Made by a program: the position numbers and the translations under genes
In this document: positions 17,983 to 27,001 of the stretch, piece after piece
Numbering within the stretch: position 1 is the first letter of the stretch
Layout of the letters: each line of letters opens with the position of its first letter
Notes under the pieces: generated by a model
Told to the model about the DNA's origin: nothing
Databases searched by the model: none
The model's input: the letters and a program-made list of their open reading frames with translations, nothing else
NCBI GenBank assembly: GCA_018816905.1
Contig: JAHIVB010000010.1
Location: 62,001 to 126,000 of the forward strand
Reading direction: 5' to 3'
Length of the DNA stretch: 64,000 nucleotides
Source of the DNA: Bacillota bacterium
Lineage (GTDB): Bacteria; Bacillota_I; Bacilli_A; Izemoplasmatales; Hujiaoplasmataceae

Positions 17983-18017
17983 CCTTAAAAAAAGTATAGC
18001 GATATACTCTTTTTAGG
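17983..18017. promoter_or_regulatory. Imperfect inverted repeat upstream of hemW
   Basis: Near-palindrome centred on AGTATA-GCGA-TATACT, extending outward to CCT...AGG arms. TATACT on the minus strand could also be the hemW -10, so this may be a promoter with an embedded operator. No U-run follows, so a terminator is unlikely. Confidence 0.45.
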
Positions 18018-18029
18018 AGACTGTGAAAG

Positions 18030-18057
18030 AAAAAATCGTCCTGGTGGGCGATTTTTT
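18030..18057 (-). terminator. lepA terminator
   Basis: Stem AAAAATCGCCC / GGACGATTTTT (one G-U pair) with loop ACCA and a U-run on the minus strand, directly after the lepA stop. Confidence 0.88.
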
Positions 18058-19883
18058 TATTCATCATCAAGCGATAAGACCGACATGAAAGCCGATTGAG
18101 GTATCTCAACGGAACCAACGGACTTCATTCTTTTCTTTCCCTTTTTCTGTTTTTCAAGTAATTTTTTCTTTCTCGAAATGTCTCCGCCATAGCATTTGGC
18201 AAGGACGTCTTTTCGCATGGCCTTGATGTTGGTTCTGGCAATGACTTTCGAGCCAATCGCCGCTTGAACGGGTATTTCGAAAAGTTGTCGAGGGATCAAT
18301 TCTTTCAATTTTACGCATATTTTGTTCGATCTGCTATAGGCAAAATCCTGATGTACAATCATCGCAAGTGCATCGACGGGTTCCCCGTTTAAAAGGATGT
18401 CGACTTTAAGAAGTTTGGACTCTCGATACCCAATCAGTTCATAATCCAATGAGGCATACCCTTTGGAAGAGGATTTCAATTTGTTGAAAAAATCAAATAT
18501 GATTTCGGATAAAGGCATTTCGTAAATGATTTCAACACGGATGTCACTTAAGTATTTCATATCTTTGAAAATGCCTCGTTTGTACTGGCAAATCTCCATG
18601 ATGTTACCGACATATTCGGAAGGGGAAATGATGACGGCCAAAACATAAGGTTCTTCAATCGATTTGATTCTTTGGACCGTCGGCATCATCGCAGGATTGT
18701 CGACTTCAACTTGTGTTCCGTCGGTTAAATTGACTTTCAAGTTAACGGATGGTGCGGTAGCGATGACGTTTTGATTAAATTCTCGTTCGATTCTTTCTTG
18801 GAAAATTTCCATGTGAAGCATTCCCAAAAATCCTATTCTGAAGCCAAAACCAAGTGCTTGTGAAGATTCAGGTTCATAGATTAATGAAGCATCGGAAAGT
18901 TTTAGTTTTTCAAGCGATTCTTTCAAATCTTGATAATCGTCCGCATCGACAGGATAGATTCCAGAATAGACCATCGGAGTCATTTTTCGGTATCCGGGAA
19001 GGGGTTCCTTCGCAGGATTGATTTGATTCGTTACCGTATCTCCAACATGGACTTTCTCAACGCTTTTGATTGTCGCACCAAACCACCCAACATCTCCGGT
19101 TGCTAGATATTCTCTTGGTTCTTCTTTGGGCGTATAAACACCGACTTCATTCACTTCAAATACGGCATTCGTCGCCATGAACCGGATTTTATCCCCTACT
19201 TTGAGAATGCCATTGACAACTCTGATTAATGGAATGACCCCACGGTAGCTATCATAAAAGGAATCGAATATCAATGCTTGTAAAGGACTCTCGACATCTC
19301 CGGAAGGTGCAGGAATACTTTTGACGATTTCTTCCAGTATTTCTTCAATTCCGATTCCTTCCTTCGCAGAAGCGAGAATCGCATTCGATGTGTCTAATCC
19401 GATGGTTTCTTCTATTTCTGCTTTCACTGCTTCAGGGTTCGCGGAAGGAAGGTCTATTTTGTTGATCACAGGGATGATTTCCAAGTCATGATCCAGAGCC
19501 AAGTAGACGTTCGCAAGTGTTTGTGCTTCAATCCCTTGGGAGGCGTCCACAACCAGAATCGCGCCTTCGCAAGCCGCGAGAGATCTCGATACTTCATAAG
19601 TAAAATCGACGTGTCCTGGCGTATCAATCAAATGGAAAATATAATCCTGATGATTTTTAGCTCGATATTTCAGTTCCACTGAGTTCAGTTTGATGGTAAT
19701 TCCACGTTCTCTCTCTAAATCCATGGAATCGAGAATTTGATTTTTCATGTCTCTTGTCGCAACGCTTTCCGTTCGCTCCAAGATGCGATCAGCCAAGGTG
19801 GATTTTCCATGATCGATGTGCGCGATAATCGAAAAATTACGAATATGTTGTTGCCGTTTTTTTAATTCATCTATCGTTGACAA
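18057..19883 (-). CDS. lepA: Elongation factor 4 (LepA) GTPase
   Basis: Ribosome-binding GTPase related to EF-G. 608 aa. G1 is [11 protein letters not shown]3 is DTPGHVDF, G4 is NKIDLP. The LepA-specific C-terminal domain is present ([25 protein letters not shown]). I choose the TTG at 19883 ([18 protein letters not shown]) because AGGTGG lies five bases upstream and the length then matches the family; a longer reading from 19913 has no ribosome site. Single-gene unit with its own promoter and terminator. Confidence 0.96.
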   Translation of the reverse strand: MSTIDELKKRQQHIRNFSIIAHIDHGKSTLADRILERTESVATRDMKNQILDSMDLERERGITIKLNSVELKYRAKNHQDYIFHLIDTPGHVDFTYEVSRSLAACEGAILVVDASQGIEAQTLANVYLALDHDLEIIPVINKIDLPSANPEAVKAEIEETIGLDTSNAILASAKEGIGIEEILEEIVKSIPAPSGDVESPLQALIFDSFYDSYRGVIPLIRVVNGILKVGDKIRFMATNAVFEVNEVGVYTPKEEPREYLATGDVGWFGATIKSVEKVHVGDTVTNQINPAKEPLPGYRKMTPMVYSGIYPVDADDYQDLKESLEKLKLSDASLIYEPESSQALGFGFRIGFLGMLHMEIFQERIEREFNQNVIATAPSVNLKVNLTDGTQVEVDNPAMMPTVQRIKSIEEPYVLAVIISPSEYVGNIMEICQYKRGIFKDMKYLSDIRVEIIYEMPLSEIIFDFFNKLKSSSKGYASLDYELIGYRESKLLKVDILLNGEPVDALAMIVHQDFAYSRSNKICVKLKELIPRQLFEIPVQAAIGSKVIARTNIKAMRKDVLAKCYGGDISRKKKLLEKQKKGKKRMKSVGSVEIPQSAFMSVLSLDDE

Positions 19884-19914
19884 AAGAACCACCTGCCTTT
19901 CATAAGCTCTCATT

Positions 19915-19943
19915 ATTTTACACTAAAACGCATCTTCTTTCAA
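19915..19943 (-). promoter_or_regulatory. lepA promoter
   Basis: TTGAAA (19938-19943), 17-nt spacer, TAAAAT (19915-19920) on the minus strand, with an upstream TG near the -10. Confidence 0.75.
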
Positions 19944-19962
19944 GATGGTTTTCTCTGTTAAG

Positions 19963-19993
19963 AAAAAAAGCATATGTTTTCAATATGCTTTTT
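19963..19993 (-). terminator. rnpB terminator
   Basis: Stem of AAAAGCATAT type pairing with ATATGCTTTT, then a U-run on the minus strand. It lies immediately after the P1 helix of RNase P RNA. Confidence 0.85.
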
Positions 19994-20337
19994 GATAACC
20001 CGGAATCTGTAAGCCATGTTCTGTACACTTGCGTGCGGTAATCATCTATCTACAGCGATGTCGGAATTGCAATTGAGTTCTTGCTTTTCCGTGCCCCTAC
20101 CTAAATTTGGGTTTCTAGCTTGCGGGGTTTACCAACGTTTCATTCATATATATTTTATATGACTCGTCTCTGTGGCACTTTATGGATACTTTGACCTTTG
20201 ACATTCATTTCTCCGCCGTCGCCTTGAAAGGCGCCTAAACTTATTTTTTCGTTTAGCACAATCACTACAAGCATCTCAGCTTGTGCTAGCATGGACTTTC
20301 CTAACACTTGCGTGCTCGATTACCCGATTCGGATTAT
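19990..20337 (-). ncRNA. rnpB: RNase P RNA, bacterial type B
   Basis: Catalytic RNA of RNase P, which matures tRNA 5' ends. About 348 nt. The minus-strand sequence shows GGGTAATCG and AGGAAAGTCCATGCT near the 5' end. AGTGCCACAGAGACGAG and the tRNA-CCA-binding loop region GGTAAACCCC sit in the middle. The 3' end is ACAGAACATGGCTTACAG. The terminal P1 helix pairs ATAATCCG (20330-20337) with CGGGTTAT (19995-20002). The ends are set by P1 and the promoter and may be off by a few bases. It fills the 430-nt gap between lepA and pnp. Type B matches Firmicutes and Mollicutes. Confidence 0.95.
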
Positions 20338-20341
20338 TCAG

Positions 20342-20370
20342 TTTTTATCATTATTGTTTGATCTCGTCAA
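20342..20370 (-). promoter_or_regulatory. rnpB promoter overlapping the pnp 3' end
   Basis: TTGACG (20365-20370), 17-nt spacer, TAAAAA (20342-20347). The -35 lies inside the last codons of pnp. The predicted start, about 20335, coincides with the first base of P1. Confidence 0.65.
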
Positions 20371-22474
20371 GTACTGCTTTTCTAGAAAGGTCCACACGAC
20401 CCTTTTCGTCGACACCGATGACTTTGACCGTGATGACATCGCCTAAACTGACAACGTCTTCTGTTTTATTGACGCGTTCTTTGGCTAGTTTGGAAATGTG
20501 GCATAAGCCTTCTTGACCTGGCCAAAGTTCAACGAAACATCCAAACTTTTCAATTCTTGTGACTTTTCCGGCATACACTTCACCAATTTCAACTGAACGG
20601 ATGATATCTTGAATCATCTTCATTGCTTTGTCGATAAAGTAAGAGTCCAAATGCATAACGGTGATTCTTCCATCGTCTTCGATGTCAATCTTCACGTCAC
20701 CGCAAGCTTCGATGATACCGTTGATAGTCTTTCCTCCGCCACCGATAACCTCACGAATCTTGTCGACTGGGACAATCATCATTTTGACTTTTGGCGCGTA
20801 TTTAGATAGTTCTGTTCTTGGCTTGGAGATGGTTTTGTTCATGGTCTCAAGAATTTCTAAACGTGCTTTTTTGGCTTGAGACAACGCTTCTTTGAAGATT
20901 TCTCTCGTGATACCGGAAATCTTGATGTCCATCTGTAAAGCTGTAATTCCGCTTTCTGTTCCGGCGACTTTGAAATCCATGTCTCCGAAATGATCTTCCA
21001 ATCCTTGAATGTCTGTTAGAATCGTATAGTTTTCACCTTTTTTGACGAGACCCATCGCAATTCCAGCAACTGGAGCCTTAATTGGAACTCCGGCAGCCAT
21101 CAATGCGAGCGAACCTGCGCAGATCGTTGCTTGAGAAGAGGAACCATTCGATTCCAAAATTTCAGATACGACGCGAAGTGTATATGGGAATTCTTCTTCA
21201 GAAGGCATGACTTGAAGTAATGCTCTTTCTCCTAAAGCGCCATGTCCGATTTCACGACGTCCCGGTGAACCGTAACGTCCTGTGGATCCTACGCTATATT
21301 GTGGAAAGTTGTAATGTAACATAAAACGTTTGTCGTCTTCGATGGTGACACCGTCGATGATTTGCGCTTCTCTTAAAGCTCCTAGAGTCACAGTCGCCAA
21401 AGCTTGAGTTTGTCCTCTTTGGAATAAAGCGGATCCGTGAGTTCTTTCAAATAGATCGATTTCAGTTTCCAAATCGCGAATTTCGTCGACTTTTCTTCCG
21501 TCAGGACGAATTTTGTCTACGGTAATCAAACGTCTGACTTCATCGACTTGAATATCTTCCAATACCATGTTGACGAATTTAAGTTGTTCTTTTCTTTCGT
21601 CTTTTTCTAGCCCTTGTGATTTAAATTTCGCTTCGAAATGCGTTCTGATTTCGTCTTCGACGACACCGACTTTCTCAATTCTTTCTAGCTTATCTTTTGT
21701 GGAAATGGCTTTAACGATTCTGCCAGCTTCCATCTCATATACTTCTGTTCTGATTTCTTTTGGAACGGATACCAGTGGAATTTCCATTTTCGGTTTTCCG
21801 CATTCCTTGATGATTTGTTCTTGGAAAGCAACCAATTCTTTGATTTTTTCATGCGCAAACATGATAGCGTCAAGCATGGTGTCTTCATCGATTTCTTTTG
21901 CGCCGGCTTCGACCATGTTAATTGCGTCTTTCGTTCCCGCAACCGTTAAGTCCAGTGGGGAGAGTGCCAGTTGTTCTGCACCGGGGTTGACGACGAACTG
22001 CCCATCAATCATACCGACGACAACACCTGCTACAGGCCCGTTGAACGGAACTCCACCGAGTCCTAAAGACAAAGAAGATCCAAGCAATGCAGACATCTCA
22101 GGTGAGAAATCTGGGTTGACGGACATGACGGTGTTGATGATTTGAACTTCATTTCTGAAGTCATCGTCAAACAATGGTCTGATTGGTCTGTCTATGGCTC
22201 TTGCGGCCAATGTTTCATGTTCGGAAGGACGTCCTTCTCTGCGGAAAAATCCTCCGGGGATTTTACCGACGGAATACATTTTTTCCTGGTATAGTACCAT
22301 TAATGGAAAATAATCTAAAGAACTTGGTTCGTCCCCAGCGACGCTGACGGACAAGACGGCTGTGTCTTCATAACGAACCAATGCCGCTCCGGTAGCTTGT
22401 TTTGCCAGTTGTCCTACTTCAATTGTCAGTGGATGTCCTGCAAAATCTAATGTAAATACTCGTTTTTCACTCAT
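20351..22474 (-). CDS. pnp: Polyribonucleotide nucleotidyltransferase (PNPase)
   Basis: Phosphorolytic 3'-5' exoribonuclease of the RNA degradation machinery. 707 aa, full length. It contains two RNase PH domains ([20 protein letters not shown] in the first; [19 protein letters not shown] in the second), then a KH domain with [15 protein letters not shown] near residue 565. A C-terminal S1 domain begins at about residue 625 ([20 protein letters not shown]). It lies downstream of rpsO, the classical pair, but has its own extended -10 at 22518-22523. Confidence 0.97.
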   Translation of the reverse strand: MSEKRVFTLDFAGHPLTIEVGQLAKQATGAALVRYEDTAVLSVSVAGDEPSSLDYFPLMVLYQEKMYSVGKIPGGFFRREGRPSEHETLAARAIDRPIRPLFDDDFRNEVQIINTVMSVNPDFSPEMSALLGSSLSLGLGGVPFNGPVAGVVVGMIDGQFVVNPGAEQLALSPLDLTVAGTKDAINMVEAGAKEIDEDTMLDAIMFAHEKIKELVAFQEQIIKECGKPKMEIPLVSVPKEIRTEVYEMEAGRIVKAISTKDKLERIEKVGVVEDEIRTHFEAKFKSQGLEKDERKEQLKFVNMVLEDIQVDEVRRLITVDKIRPDGRKVDEIRDLETEIDLFERTHGSALFQRGQTQALATVTLGALREAQIIDGVTIEDDKRFMLHYNFPQYSVGSTGRYGSPGRREIGHGALGERALLQVMPSEEEFPYTLRVVSEILESNGSSSQATICAGSLALMAAGVPIKAPVAGIAMGLVKKGENYTILTDIQGLEDHFGDMDFKVAGTESGITALQMDIKISGITREIFKEALSQAKKARLEILETMNKTISKPRTELSKYAPKVKMMIVPVDKIREVIGGGGKTINGIIEACGDVKIDIEDDGRITVMHLDSYFIDKAMKMIQDIIRSVEIGEVYAGKVTRIEKFGCFVELWPGQEGLCHISKLAKERVNKTEDVVSLGDVITVKVIGVDEKGRVDLSRKAVLDEIKQ

Positions 22475-22517
22475 TTATAGTTTCCTCTTTTCGTGGTTCA
22501 TGAAAGTACTCAATGGT

Positions 22518-22523
22518 ATTATA
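22518..22523 (-). promoter_or_regulatory. Extended -10 of a pnp promoter
   Basis: TGGTATAAT on the minus strand, about 44 nt upstream of the pnp start. No clear -35. It lets pnp be expressed independently of rpsO. Confidence 0.6.
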
Positions 22524-22565
22524 CCATAAACCTGGTTTGAAATGCATCATTTTTGGACAAGAAAT

Positions 22566-22588
22566 AAGCACCCAAAACTTGGGTGCTT
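22566..22588 (-). terminator. Terminator or attenuator after rpsO
   Basis: Hairpin GCACCCAAG / TTTGGGTGC (minus strand) just past the rpsO stop. The U-tract is short and interrupted, so read-through into pnp is likely. Confidence 0.7.
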
Positions 22589-22594
22589 TCCTCT

Positions 22595-22864
22595 TTACCT
22601 ACGTAGTCCGAGCTTTTGAATCAATGCTAAATAGCGTTCTGCCGAAACAGATTGCAAGTAGTTAAGCATACTTCTACGCTTACCAACTTTAATCAAAAGT
22701 CCTCTTTTTGAATGGAAATCATGCTTATGCGATTTCAAGTGTTCATTCAGAAGAAGAATTTCTTCTGTAAGAAGCGCAATTTGGATTTCCGGAGAACCTG
22801 TGTCCCCCTCTTTGAATCCATATTCCTTGACGATTTCCTTCGTTCTTACTTTGGATAGAGCCAT
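22595..22864 (-). CDS. rpsO: 30S ribosomal protein S15
   Basis: Binds 16S rRNA at the central-domain three-way junction and nucleates platform assembly. 89 aa, exact family length. Diagnostic segments are [33 protein letters not shown] and [16 protein letters not shown] precedes the ATG. The 85-nt leader can fold several ways and may host S15 autoregulation as in other bacteria, but I could not identify a known S15 leader type. Confidence 0.98.
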   Translation of the reverse strand: MALSKVRTKEIVKEYGFKEGDTGSPEIQIALLTEEILLLNEHLKSHKHDFHSKRGLLIKVGKRRSMLNYLQSVSAERYLALIQKLGLRR

Positions 22865-22950
22865 TGTTGTTTCCTCCTTTTAATTCAAACTTACCTTAGT
22901 CCGGAAAAAGCGTTGGAGTTTCGCTAATTTCAGAGGAAGGCGCGATAGAT

Positions 22951-22979
22951 ATTATAACATAGTTGAGTTCAAGATGCAA
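22951..22979 (-). promoter_or_regulatory. rpsO promoter
   Basis: TTGCAT (22974-22979), 17-nt spacer, extended -10 TGTTATAAT with TATAAT at 22951-22956. The same -35 variant and spacing occur at the tig promoter. Confidence 0.8.
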
Positions 22980-22988
22980 GCGATAAAT

Positions 22989-24722
22989 TTACAGCCGTTT
23001 TGAGATTTCATTGAGAATGGTAACCATGGATAGAGTATCTTGTTTACAATACGCTTTGAGAGACTCCATCGCTTTTTCTTTCATCGGCTGATCCAAGGTT
23101 GGAATCCTTAAATATTGACTGTATGCCATGACTCCATTTTGGACTTCTAGCTTCTCGTAACGATCTTCTCCCAAAGCCTTTAGTACCCGTTTGATGGAAT
23201 AGGAACCTGATTGAAGGGGGTGGTAAAAATTATATGCTTTTGCCTCTTCTTCAGGATATCCGAGCGCAAGAAAAAAGTGTAGGTCCGTTTTTAAAAGTTT
23301 CAAAAGATCGAAAAGTCGTCCTTCTATGTTCTTTAAATGATGAAGATATTCTGGAAAAAAAGTTTGAAATTCTTGTAGTCTCGATTGCTCAAAAGTCATG
23401 TTGTAGACCACGATCGGAGATTTTCCAATCGGAATAGATTCAAGCAAGTCTTCTACAAGTTCTCTTCGGTGATCTTGATGATCCGTCATCAGGTACTCTT
23501 TGTGAATCAGATTCTTTGAGGATGAATCCATTTTGATGTGAAGCGAATATTGGAAGACGCTTTGACTGTATGGTGATTCACCTGGAAAGCGTGGAATCGG
23601 ACTTGGATAAGATTCAAAATCAAGAAAATAGAGTGGATAACTCAGTCTTTTCAAGTAATCCTTCATCTTCTTAACGTTGATGAAAGTATAGTCGTTTTCT
23701 ACACAATACCTTTGCATCAAGTTTTTTTGTCTTTGGAGCCAAGAAATCGGTACGTCCAGCATATCGACGATTCCTTCATTAATCAAATCATAGGTTTCAT
23801 GAACCGGATCCGATTTGTGTGGTCCTTCTTTGAATCCCAAATGGCTGGAAAAGTAATCGAGTACCGAATTCACTTTGGGTATATGAGAAAAACAGAAATC
23901 GGTATATTCACACTCGAATGGGTGTTTCAACAAACATTCATCTCTCACGAGAAGACATCTGGAATCGTCATTTAATTCGATTAAATTGGCCATTCGATAC
24001 AGGTCAGCCTGTATCTTGCTCTGGAGCGAGATGACTAGATCGGTAAAATCGAATATCACAAATAACTCTTTGCCAATCTCCGATTCGTCGGTTCTGATGT
24101 AATCAGCGTTCAACATTGCGCATAGATATCTGCGATTTTCAGTCGGGTGGCTCGGACCAATCACAAACTCTGAAAATCCTAGGTCATAAACCAACCGTCC
24201 CGTGTCGAAATGTCTCGATAGACATCGTTTCAGCTTATCGTAATAATTCGTTCGGTCTCCTTCAACGACACGTTGAAGTCTTGGTTGATAAATACCGTCT
24301 GAGTCTTTTTCGAAAAGTGGATATTTATGCTTTTCGAATGAATATTTTATTTTTAGAAAATGGGAAGCAGAGGATGGATTGATTTTAACGAAAGTGGTCT
24401 CGTCGATCGATTCGTTCACAAAATCAATCTTTGATTCTAAAGTAAAATCGTCATTGAAAGGCGCGCTGTATTGAACATTTGCGATTGCCTCTGGAAGAAG
24501 GTCTTGATAATGTTTGAAGAAAAGAGACCGAAGCACTGAAATGCTTTCGGAATAGGTGCTTAAATATTCAGAAGACTCCTCATCTGAAAGAAGGTCTTCG
24601 ATGTCCTCGTTCAAGCCGAGAAAGAGGTCCTCATCCTTCGAATGGGATAAGCTCTTCGCATGTAATGCTCCAAATCTTCGGCATCTGAGATGGTTTAACA
24701 AATCGATTGTTCTTACAATCAT
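22989..24722 (-). CDS. DUF2779 protein: Cas4/RecB-like N-terminus fused to a DnaQ-like exonuclease domain
   Basis: 577 aa, DUF2779 family, common in Mollicutes. The C-terminal half has exonuclease-like signatures: FLDFES at 366-371 (DxE motif), VVYNMTFEQSRL in the ExoII position, and a final YCKQDTLSMV like the ExoIII Yx3D motif. The N-terminal half has the layout of a RecB/Cas4 nuclease: Cys14 plus Cys263, Cys271 and Cys277 could hold an iron-sulfur cluster, and IQADLYRMANLI resembles motif QxxxY. The expected (D/E)xK acidic residue appears replaced (TFVKINPS, about 110-117), so the nuclease core may be dead. AAGGGG precedes the ATG. Substrate unknown; a role in DNA repair or RNA turnover is inference. 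Confidence 0.82.
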   Translation of the reverse strand: MIVRTIDLLNHLRCRRFGALHAKSLSHSKDEDLFLGLNEDIEDLLSDEESSEYLSTYSESISVLRSLFFKHYQDLLPEAIANVQYSAPFNDDFTLESKIDFVNESIDETTFVKINPSSASHFLKIKYSFEKHKYPLFEKDSDGIYQPRLQRVVEGDRTNYYDKLKRCLSRHFDTGRLVYDLGFSEFVIGPSHPTENRRYLCAMLNADYIRTDESEIGKELFVIFDFTDLVISLQSKIQADLYRMANLIELNDDSRCLLVRDECLLKHPFECEYTDFCFSHIPKVNSVLDYFSSHLGFKEGPHKSDPVHETYDLINEGIVDMLDVPISWLQRQKNLMQRYCVENDYTFINVKKMKDYLKRLSYPLYFLDFESYPSPIPRFPGESPYSQSVFQYSLHIKMDSSSKNLIHKEYLMTDHQDHRRELVEDLLESIPIGKSPIVVYNMTFEQSRLQEFQTFFPEYLHHLKNIEGRLFDLLKLLKTDLHFFLALGYPEEEAKAYNFYHPLQSGSYSIKRVLKALGEDRYEKLEVQNGVMAYSQYLRIPTLDQPMKEKAMESLKAYCKQDTLSMVTILNEISKRL

Positions 24723-24757
24723 GTCATTACCCCTTGATGGTGGATTCTCACAATTCG

Positions 24758-24763
24758 ATTATA
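24758..24763 (-). promoter_or_regulatory. Extended -10 upstream of the DUF2779 gene
   Basis: TGGTATAAT on the minus strand, 36 nt before the start codon; no clear -35. Confidence 0.6.
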
Positions 24764-24833
24764 CCATAGGAGCGATAATATTTTTAAGGTAAATTCGTGT
24801 AATTTTAAAGAAATTTAAAAATGTTTATTCCAA

Positions 24834-24860
24834 TAAAAAAAGCCATCTTTGAAAGATGGC
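24834..24860 (-). terminator. Terminator of the YczE-Nudix operon
   Basis: GCCATCTTTCAAAGATGGC stem followed by seven U on the minus strand. Confidence 0.93.
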
Positions 24861-24868
24861 CAAGATGT

Positions 24869-25354
24869 TTAGATGCTGTTGAAGAAACCAATGAATTCAC
24901 GTTCGTGAATATTGGCACCATAGGGATTTTTACTTACATAGGAATCAAGCAATTCAAGCACGACGGGTTGTTCGAGCCAAAGATATTCAATGTTTCCATA
25001 CTCTTTTTCTTCTTCCGTCAAATCAGGCGTTCTTTGAGGTATCGATTCGTTCAGTTCACATACAAAATAAGTATTTTTCCAAGTCGAGTCGAGGAAATAC
25101 TCAGTGACCGTTACTTTTGGTTCGTATTTTGAAAGATGATACCCTGTTTCTTCCAATATTTCTCTCTCTAGGCAGTGTTCCAACGTTTCTTTTGGTTCAA
25201 TGCCACCTCCTGGGAATACGTAGATGTCAAGCACCGGGTAATAAAGTATAAGCACTTTTGAATCTCTAAGAATGATTCCTCTCGAAGCTTGTCTTGGAAC
25301 ATGACGATTTCGGTCTCTTTTATCAAGACCGTCTGAAAAAAGTTCGATATTCAT
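24869..25354 (-). CDS. Nudix hydrolase
   Basis: 161 aa. Hydrolyses a nucleoside-diphosphate-linked compound. The complete Nudix box spans about residues 50-72: GGGIEPKETLEHCLEREI followed by LEETGY, matching GX5EX7REUXEEXGU. It resembles MutT/ADP-ribose-pyrophosphatase-sized members, but the substrate cannot be read from sequence. The ATG overlaps the stop of the preceding membrane protein gene (ATGA), so both are translated from one message controlled by the leader at 26010-26150. A strong terminator follows. Confidence 0.92.
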   Translation of the reverse strand: MNIELFSDGLDKRDRNRHVPRQASRGIILRDSKVLILYYPVLDIYVFPGGGIEPKETLEHCLEREILEETGYHLSKYEPKVTVTEYFLDSTWKNTYFVCELNESIPQRTPDLTEEEKEYGNIEYLWLEQPVVLELLDSYVSKNPYGANIHEREFIGFFNSI

Positions 25355-25995
25355 CGTTGATATTTGTCCAATCCTTTCTGAATCGGTTTTTTAAAGAAAT
25401 CGACAAAGAACCCTATGAATAGCCCAAAAATGAGTGTCGTAGGTCCAATGTAGAACCACTGCGTTTGATGTTGAAACAACAAACCAGTGAGTATTGCCAA
25501 AACGATGGCGATGAGTTCTCCCATCAACTTCCCTTTGCCAAAGGTTGTTTTCATTTTTTTGGAAATCGCTAGACATAATTGATCGAGTGCAGGCAAAGGA
25601 TAATCACAATACAATAGAAAATTCAACCCGATGGCACAAATGAGTATAGCGAGTAAAAGGTATCCTAAATTCCATAATAACCCCAGCCCCACGACAGACG
25701 GTAAAAATAGCAATAAAGAATCAATCACGAGTCCAATGTAAAAACTGATAACGAGCGGAAACAACATCCATAAATCGGGTTTTTTCTTTTCGAGCAAGTA
25801 TGCAAATCCGACTAGTACGACTGCGACTGCAGGATTCAAATATTTGTATTCTAATGGAATGCCTTCGTACATGTTACGATTAAACGCATCCCATGCGGCC
25901 ATTCCTAAATTTGTCTGTTGAATCAAAGAAACACAGATACCTAAAAAAGTAAGGCCAATCAGATAGTAAATATTTTTTCTAAGTGTAAATTTCAT
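25351..25995 (-). CDS. YczE/YitT-like multi-pass membrane protein
   Basis: About 214 aa with five or six hydrophobic segments (approximately 10-27, 48-66, 76-100, 105-128, 160-178, 185-202). The signature NLGMAAWDAFNRN after the first segment, and the mid-protein YPLPALDQLCLAISKK, fit the YczE/DUF6198-type family. These proteins have no established biochemical function. The start is ambiguous: ATG at 25995 or GTG at 26004, neither with a strong ribosome site, which suggests coupling to the short upstream ORF or regulation in the leader. Confidence 0.75.
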   Translation of the reverse strand: MKFTLRKNIYYLIGLTFLGICVSLIQQTNLGMAAWDAFNRNMYEGIPLEYKYLNPAVAVVLVGFAYLLEKKKPDLWMLFPLVISFYIGLVIDSLLLFLPSVVGLGLLWNLGYLLLAILICAIGLNFLLYCDYPLPALDQLCLAISKKMKTTFGKGKLMGELIAIVLAILTGLLFQHQTQWFYIGPTTLIFGLFIGFFVDFFKKPIQKGLDKYQR

Positions 25996-26039
25996 CTTAC
26001 GCACTTAAAATCAGTCCTGAGTACTGAGGTGACACAGTC

Positions 26040-26063
26040 TCAAGCGATTTGGTTCTCCTTCAT
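26040..26063 (-). CDS. Seven-codon leader ORF (MKENQIA)
   Basis: ATG at 26063 with an ideal GGAGGA seven bases upstream, stop TGA at 26040-26042. It lies between the promoter and the YczE gene, which itself lacks a good ribosome site. A small hairpin (TCAGT / ACTGA arms) lies between the leader stop and the YczE start, near 26010-26026. This looks like a leader peptide or translational-coupling element. It is not a known amino-acid attenuator, since its codons are mixed. Confidence 0.5.
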   Translation of the reverse strand: MKENQIA

Positions 26064-26117
26064 GTCAAATTCCTCCGAAAAGCTGTTTGAAAGTTTTCAT
26101 ACACAATCAACTTCAAA

Positions 26118-26150
26118 CACAAGCGTTTCGAAACGATTGTGTCCATTATA
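26118..26150 (-). promoter_or_regulatory. Promoter -10 with adjacent 24-bp palindromic operator
   Basis: TATAAT at 26145-26150 (minus strand) followed four bases later by a palindrome at 26118-26141. The arms are CACAAGCGTTTC and GAAACGATTGTG, with one mismatched pair. The position at about +1 to +24 is typical of a repressor roadblock. The cognate regulator is not adjacent. Confidence 0.7.
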
Positions 26151-26155
26151 ACTTA

Positions 26156-26195
26156 ACTGGATGTTTTTCATCTTCAATTTGGAAAAAAATCCAGT
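26156..26195 (-). repeat. Inverted repeat ACTGGAT/ATCCAGT, possible terminator
   Basis: Perfect 7-bp arms with a 26-nt loop between the hydrolase stop and the next promoter. A U-run follows the first arm rather than the second, so terminator function is uncertain. Confidence 0.4.
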
Positions 26196-26206
26196 AAAAA
26201 CGTTTT

Positions 26207-26941
26207 CTATGCCATTTCTTTGTCAATAAAATCAAACAAGTCATGAATCATTTCTTCGGTGACCTGATGACCAACCGGATATTCCTTCATCTCTAAATGA
26301 ATGTGGTCTTTTCTTAATAATTCTTGATAGAAGGGTCTGACGTACTGAACTTCAACAATGGGATCTTCACTTCCATTATAGATTCCAATCACAGTATCCA
26401 AATAAGGATGGAGTTCTGTGATTGCCAAAGAGTCTACTTGTTCTCTGCACAAGCGAATCTTTTCCCCAAGGAACGCTCTTTTTGTTTCATAGTAATGACT
26501 CCGGAAATCCGGGGTACCGATGATGGGGAATATGGCTGTGACTTCTTCATAATATTTAGGTATTTGAAAAGCGATGTGTCCACCCATGGAGGTTCCGGAT
26601 ACAATCAAAGTTTTGCTGATTCTAGAGTAGACAGACTCAAATAGATCAAGGATGTCTTGGATGGTATGGAGGATGACTTCAGGCATTGCTACCGTCATTT
26701 CAGTATTTGATTTTGTTAGATAAGGTTCTTCCATTCTCTCTCCATGTTTGTATGCATCGATCGAGACGACAAAATAGCCACGATTCATAAACCCGAGAGG
26801 AAGTGACTGCAAATCATAGAATTCTTTATTTCCGGTATGACCATGAATAAGAAATACGACTCCTTTATATGTTTTTAACAATTCGTCATAATATTCTAGA
26901 AGCGGAACATTCAATACGATTCTTTTGTTTATCAATTTCAT
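26207..26941 (-). CDS. Alpha/beta hydrolase (serine esterase/peptidase type)
   Basis: 244 aa, soluble. Alpha/beta-hydrolase fold: oxyanion segment VVFLIHGHTGNKE, nucleophile elbow GTSMGGH, acid in YNGSEDPIVEV, and His in YPVGHQVTEEM. It resembles prolyl-oligopeptidase-like or YitV/dienelactone-hydrolase-type esterases; the substrate is unknown. No strong ribosome site precedes the ATG at 26941 (GTG at 26944 is an alternative). It stands alone between the lon terminator and the YczE promoter. Confidence 0.85.
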   Translation of the reverse strand: MKLINKRIVLNVPLLEYYDELLKTYKGVVFLIHGHTGNKEFYDLQSLPLGFMNRGYFVVSIDAYKHGERMEEPYLTKSNTEMTVAMPEVILHTIQDILDLFESVYSRISKTLIVSGTSMGGHIAFQIPKYYEEVTAIFPIIGTPDFRSHYYETKRAFLGEKIRLCREQVDSLAITELHPYLDTVIGIYNGSEDPIVEVQYVRPFYQELLRKDHIHLEMKEYPVGHQVTEEMIHDLFDFIDKEMA

Positions 26942-26970
26942 CACCCGGTAGTAGTATAACTCATTTGAAA

Positions 26971-27000
26971 GAAAAACGCCATCCTTTTCAGGATGACGTC
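26971..27000 (-). terminator. lon terminator
   Basis: Stem GACGTCATCC / GGATGGCGTT with loop TGAAAA, then a U-run on the minus strand, just after the lon stop. Confidence 0.88.
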
Positions 27001-27001
27001 T

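Noticed and set aside
21567-22145. 192-codon plus-strand open frame opposite pnp
   Set aside because: It is the antisense shadow of a well-conserved gene, has no ribosome site, and its composition follows the opposite strand.
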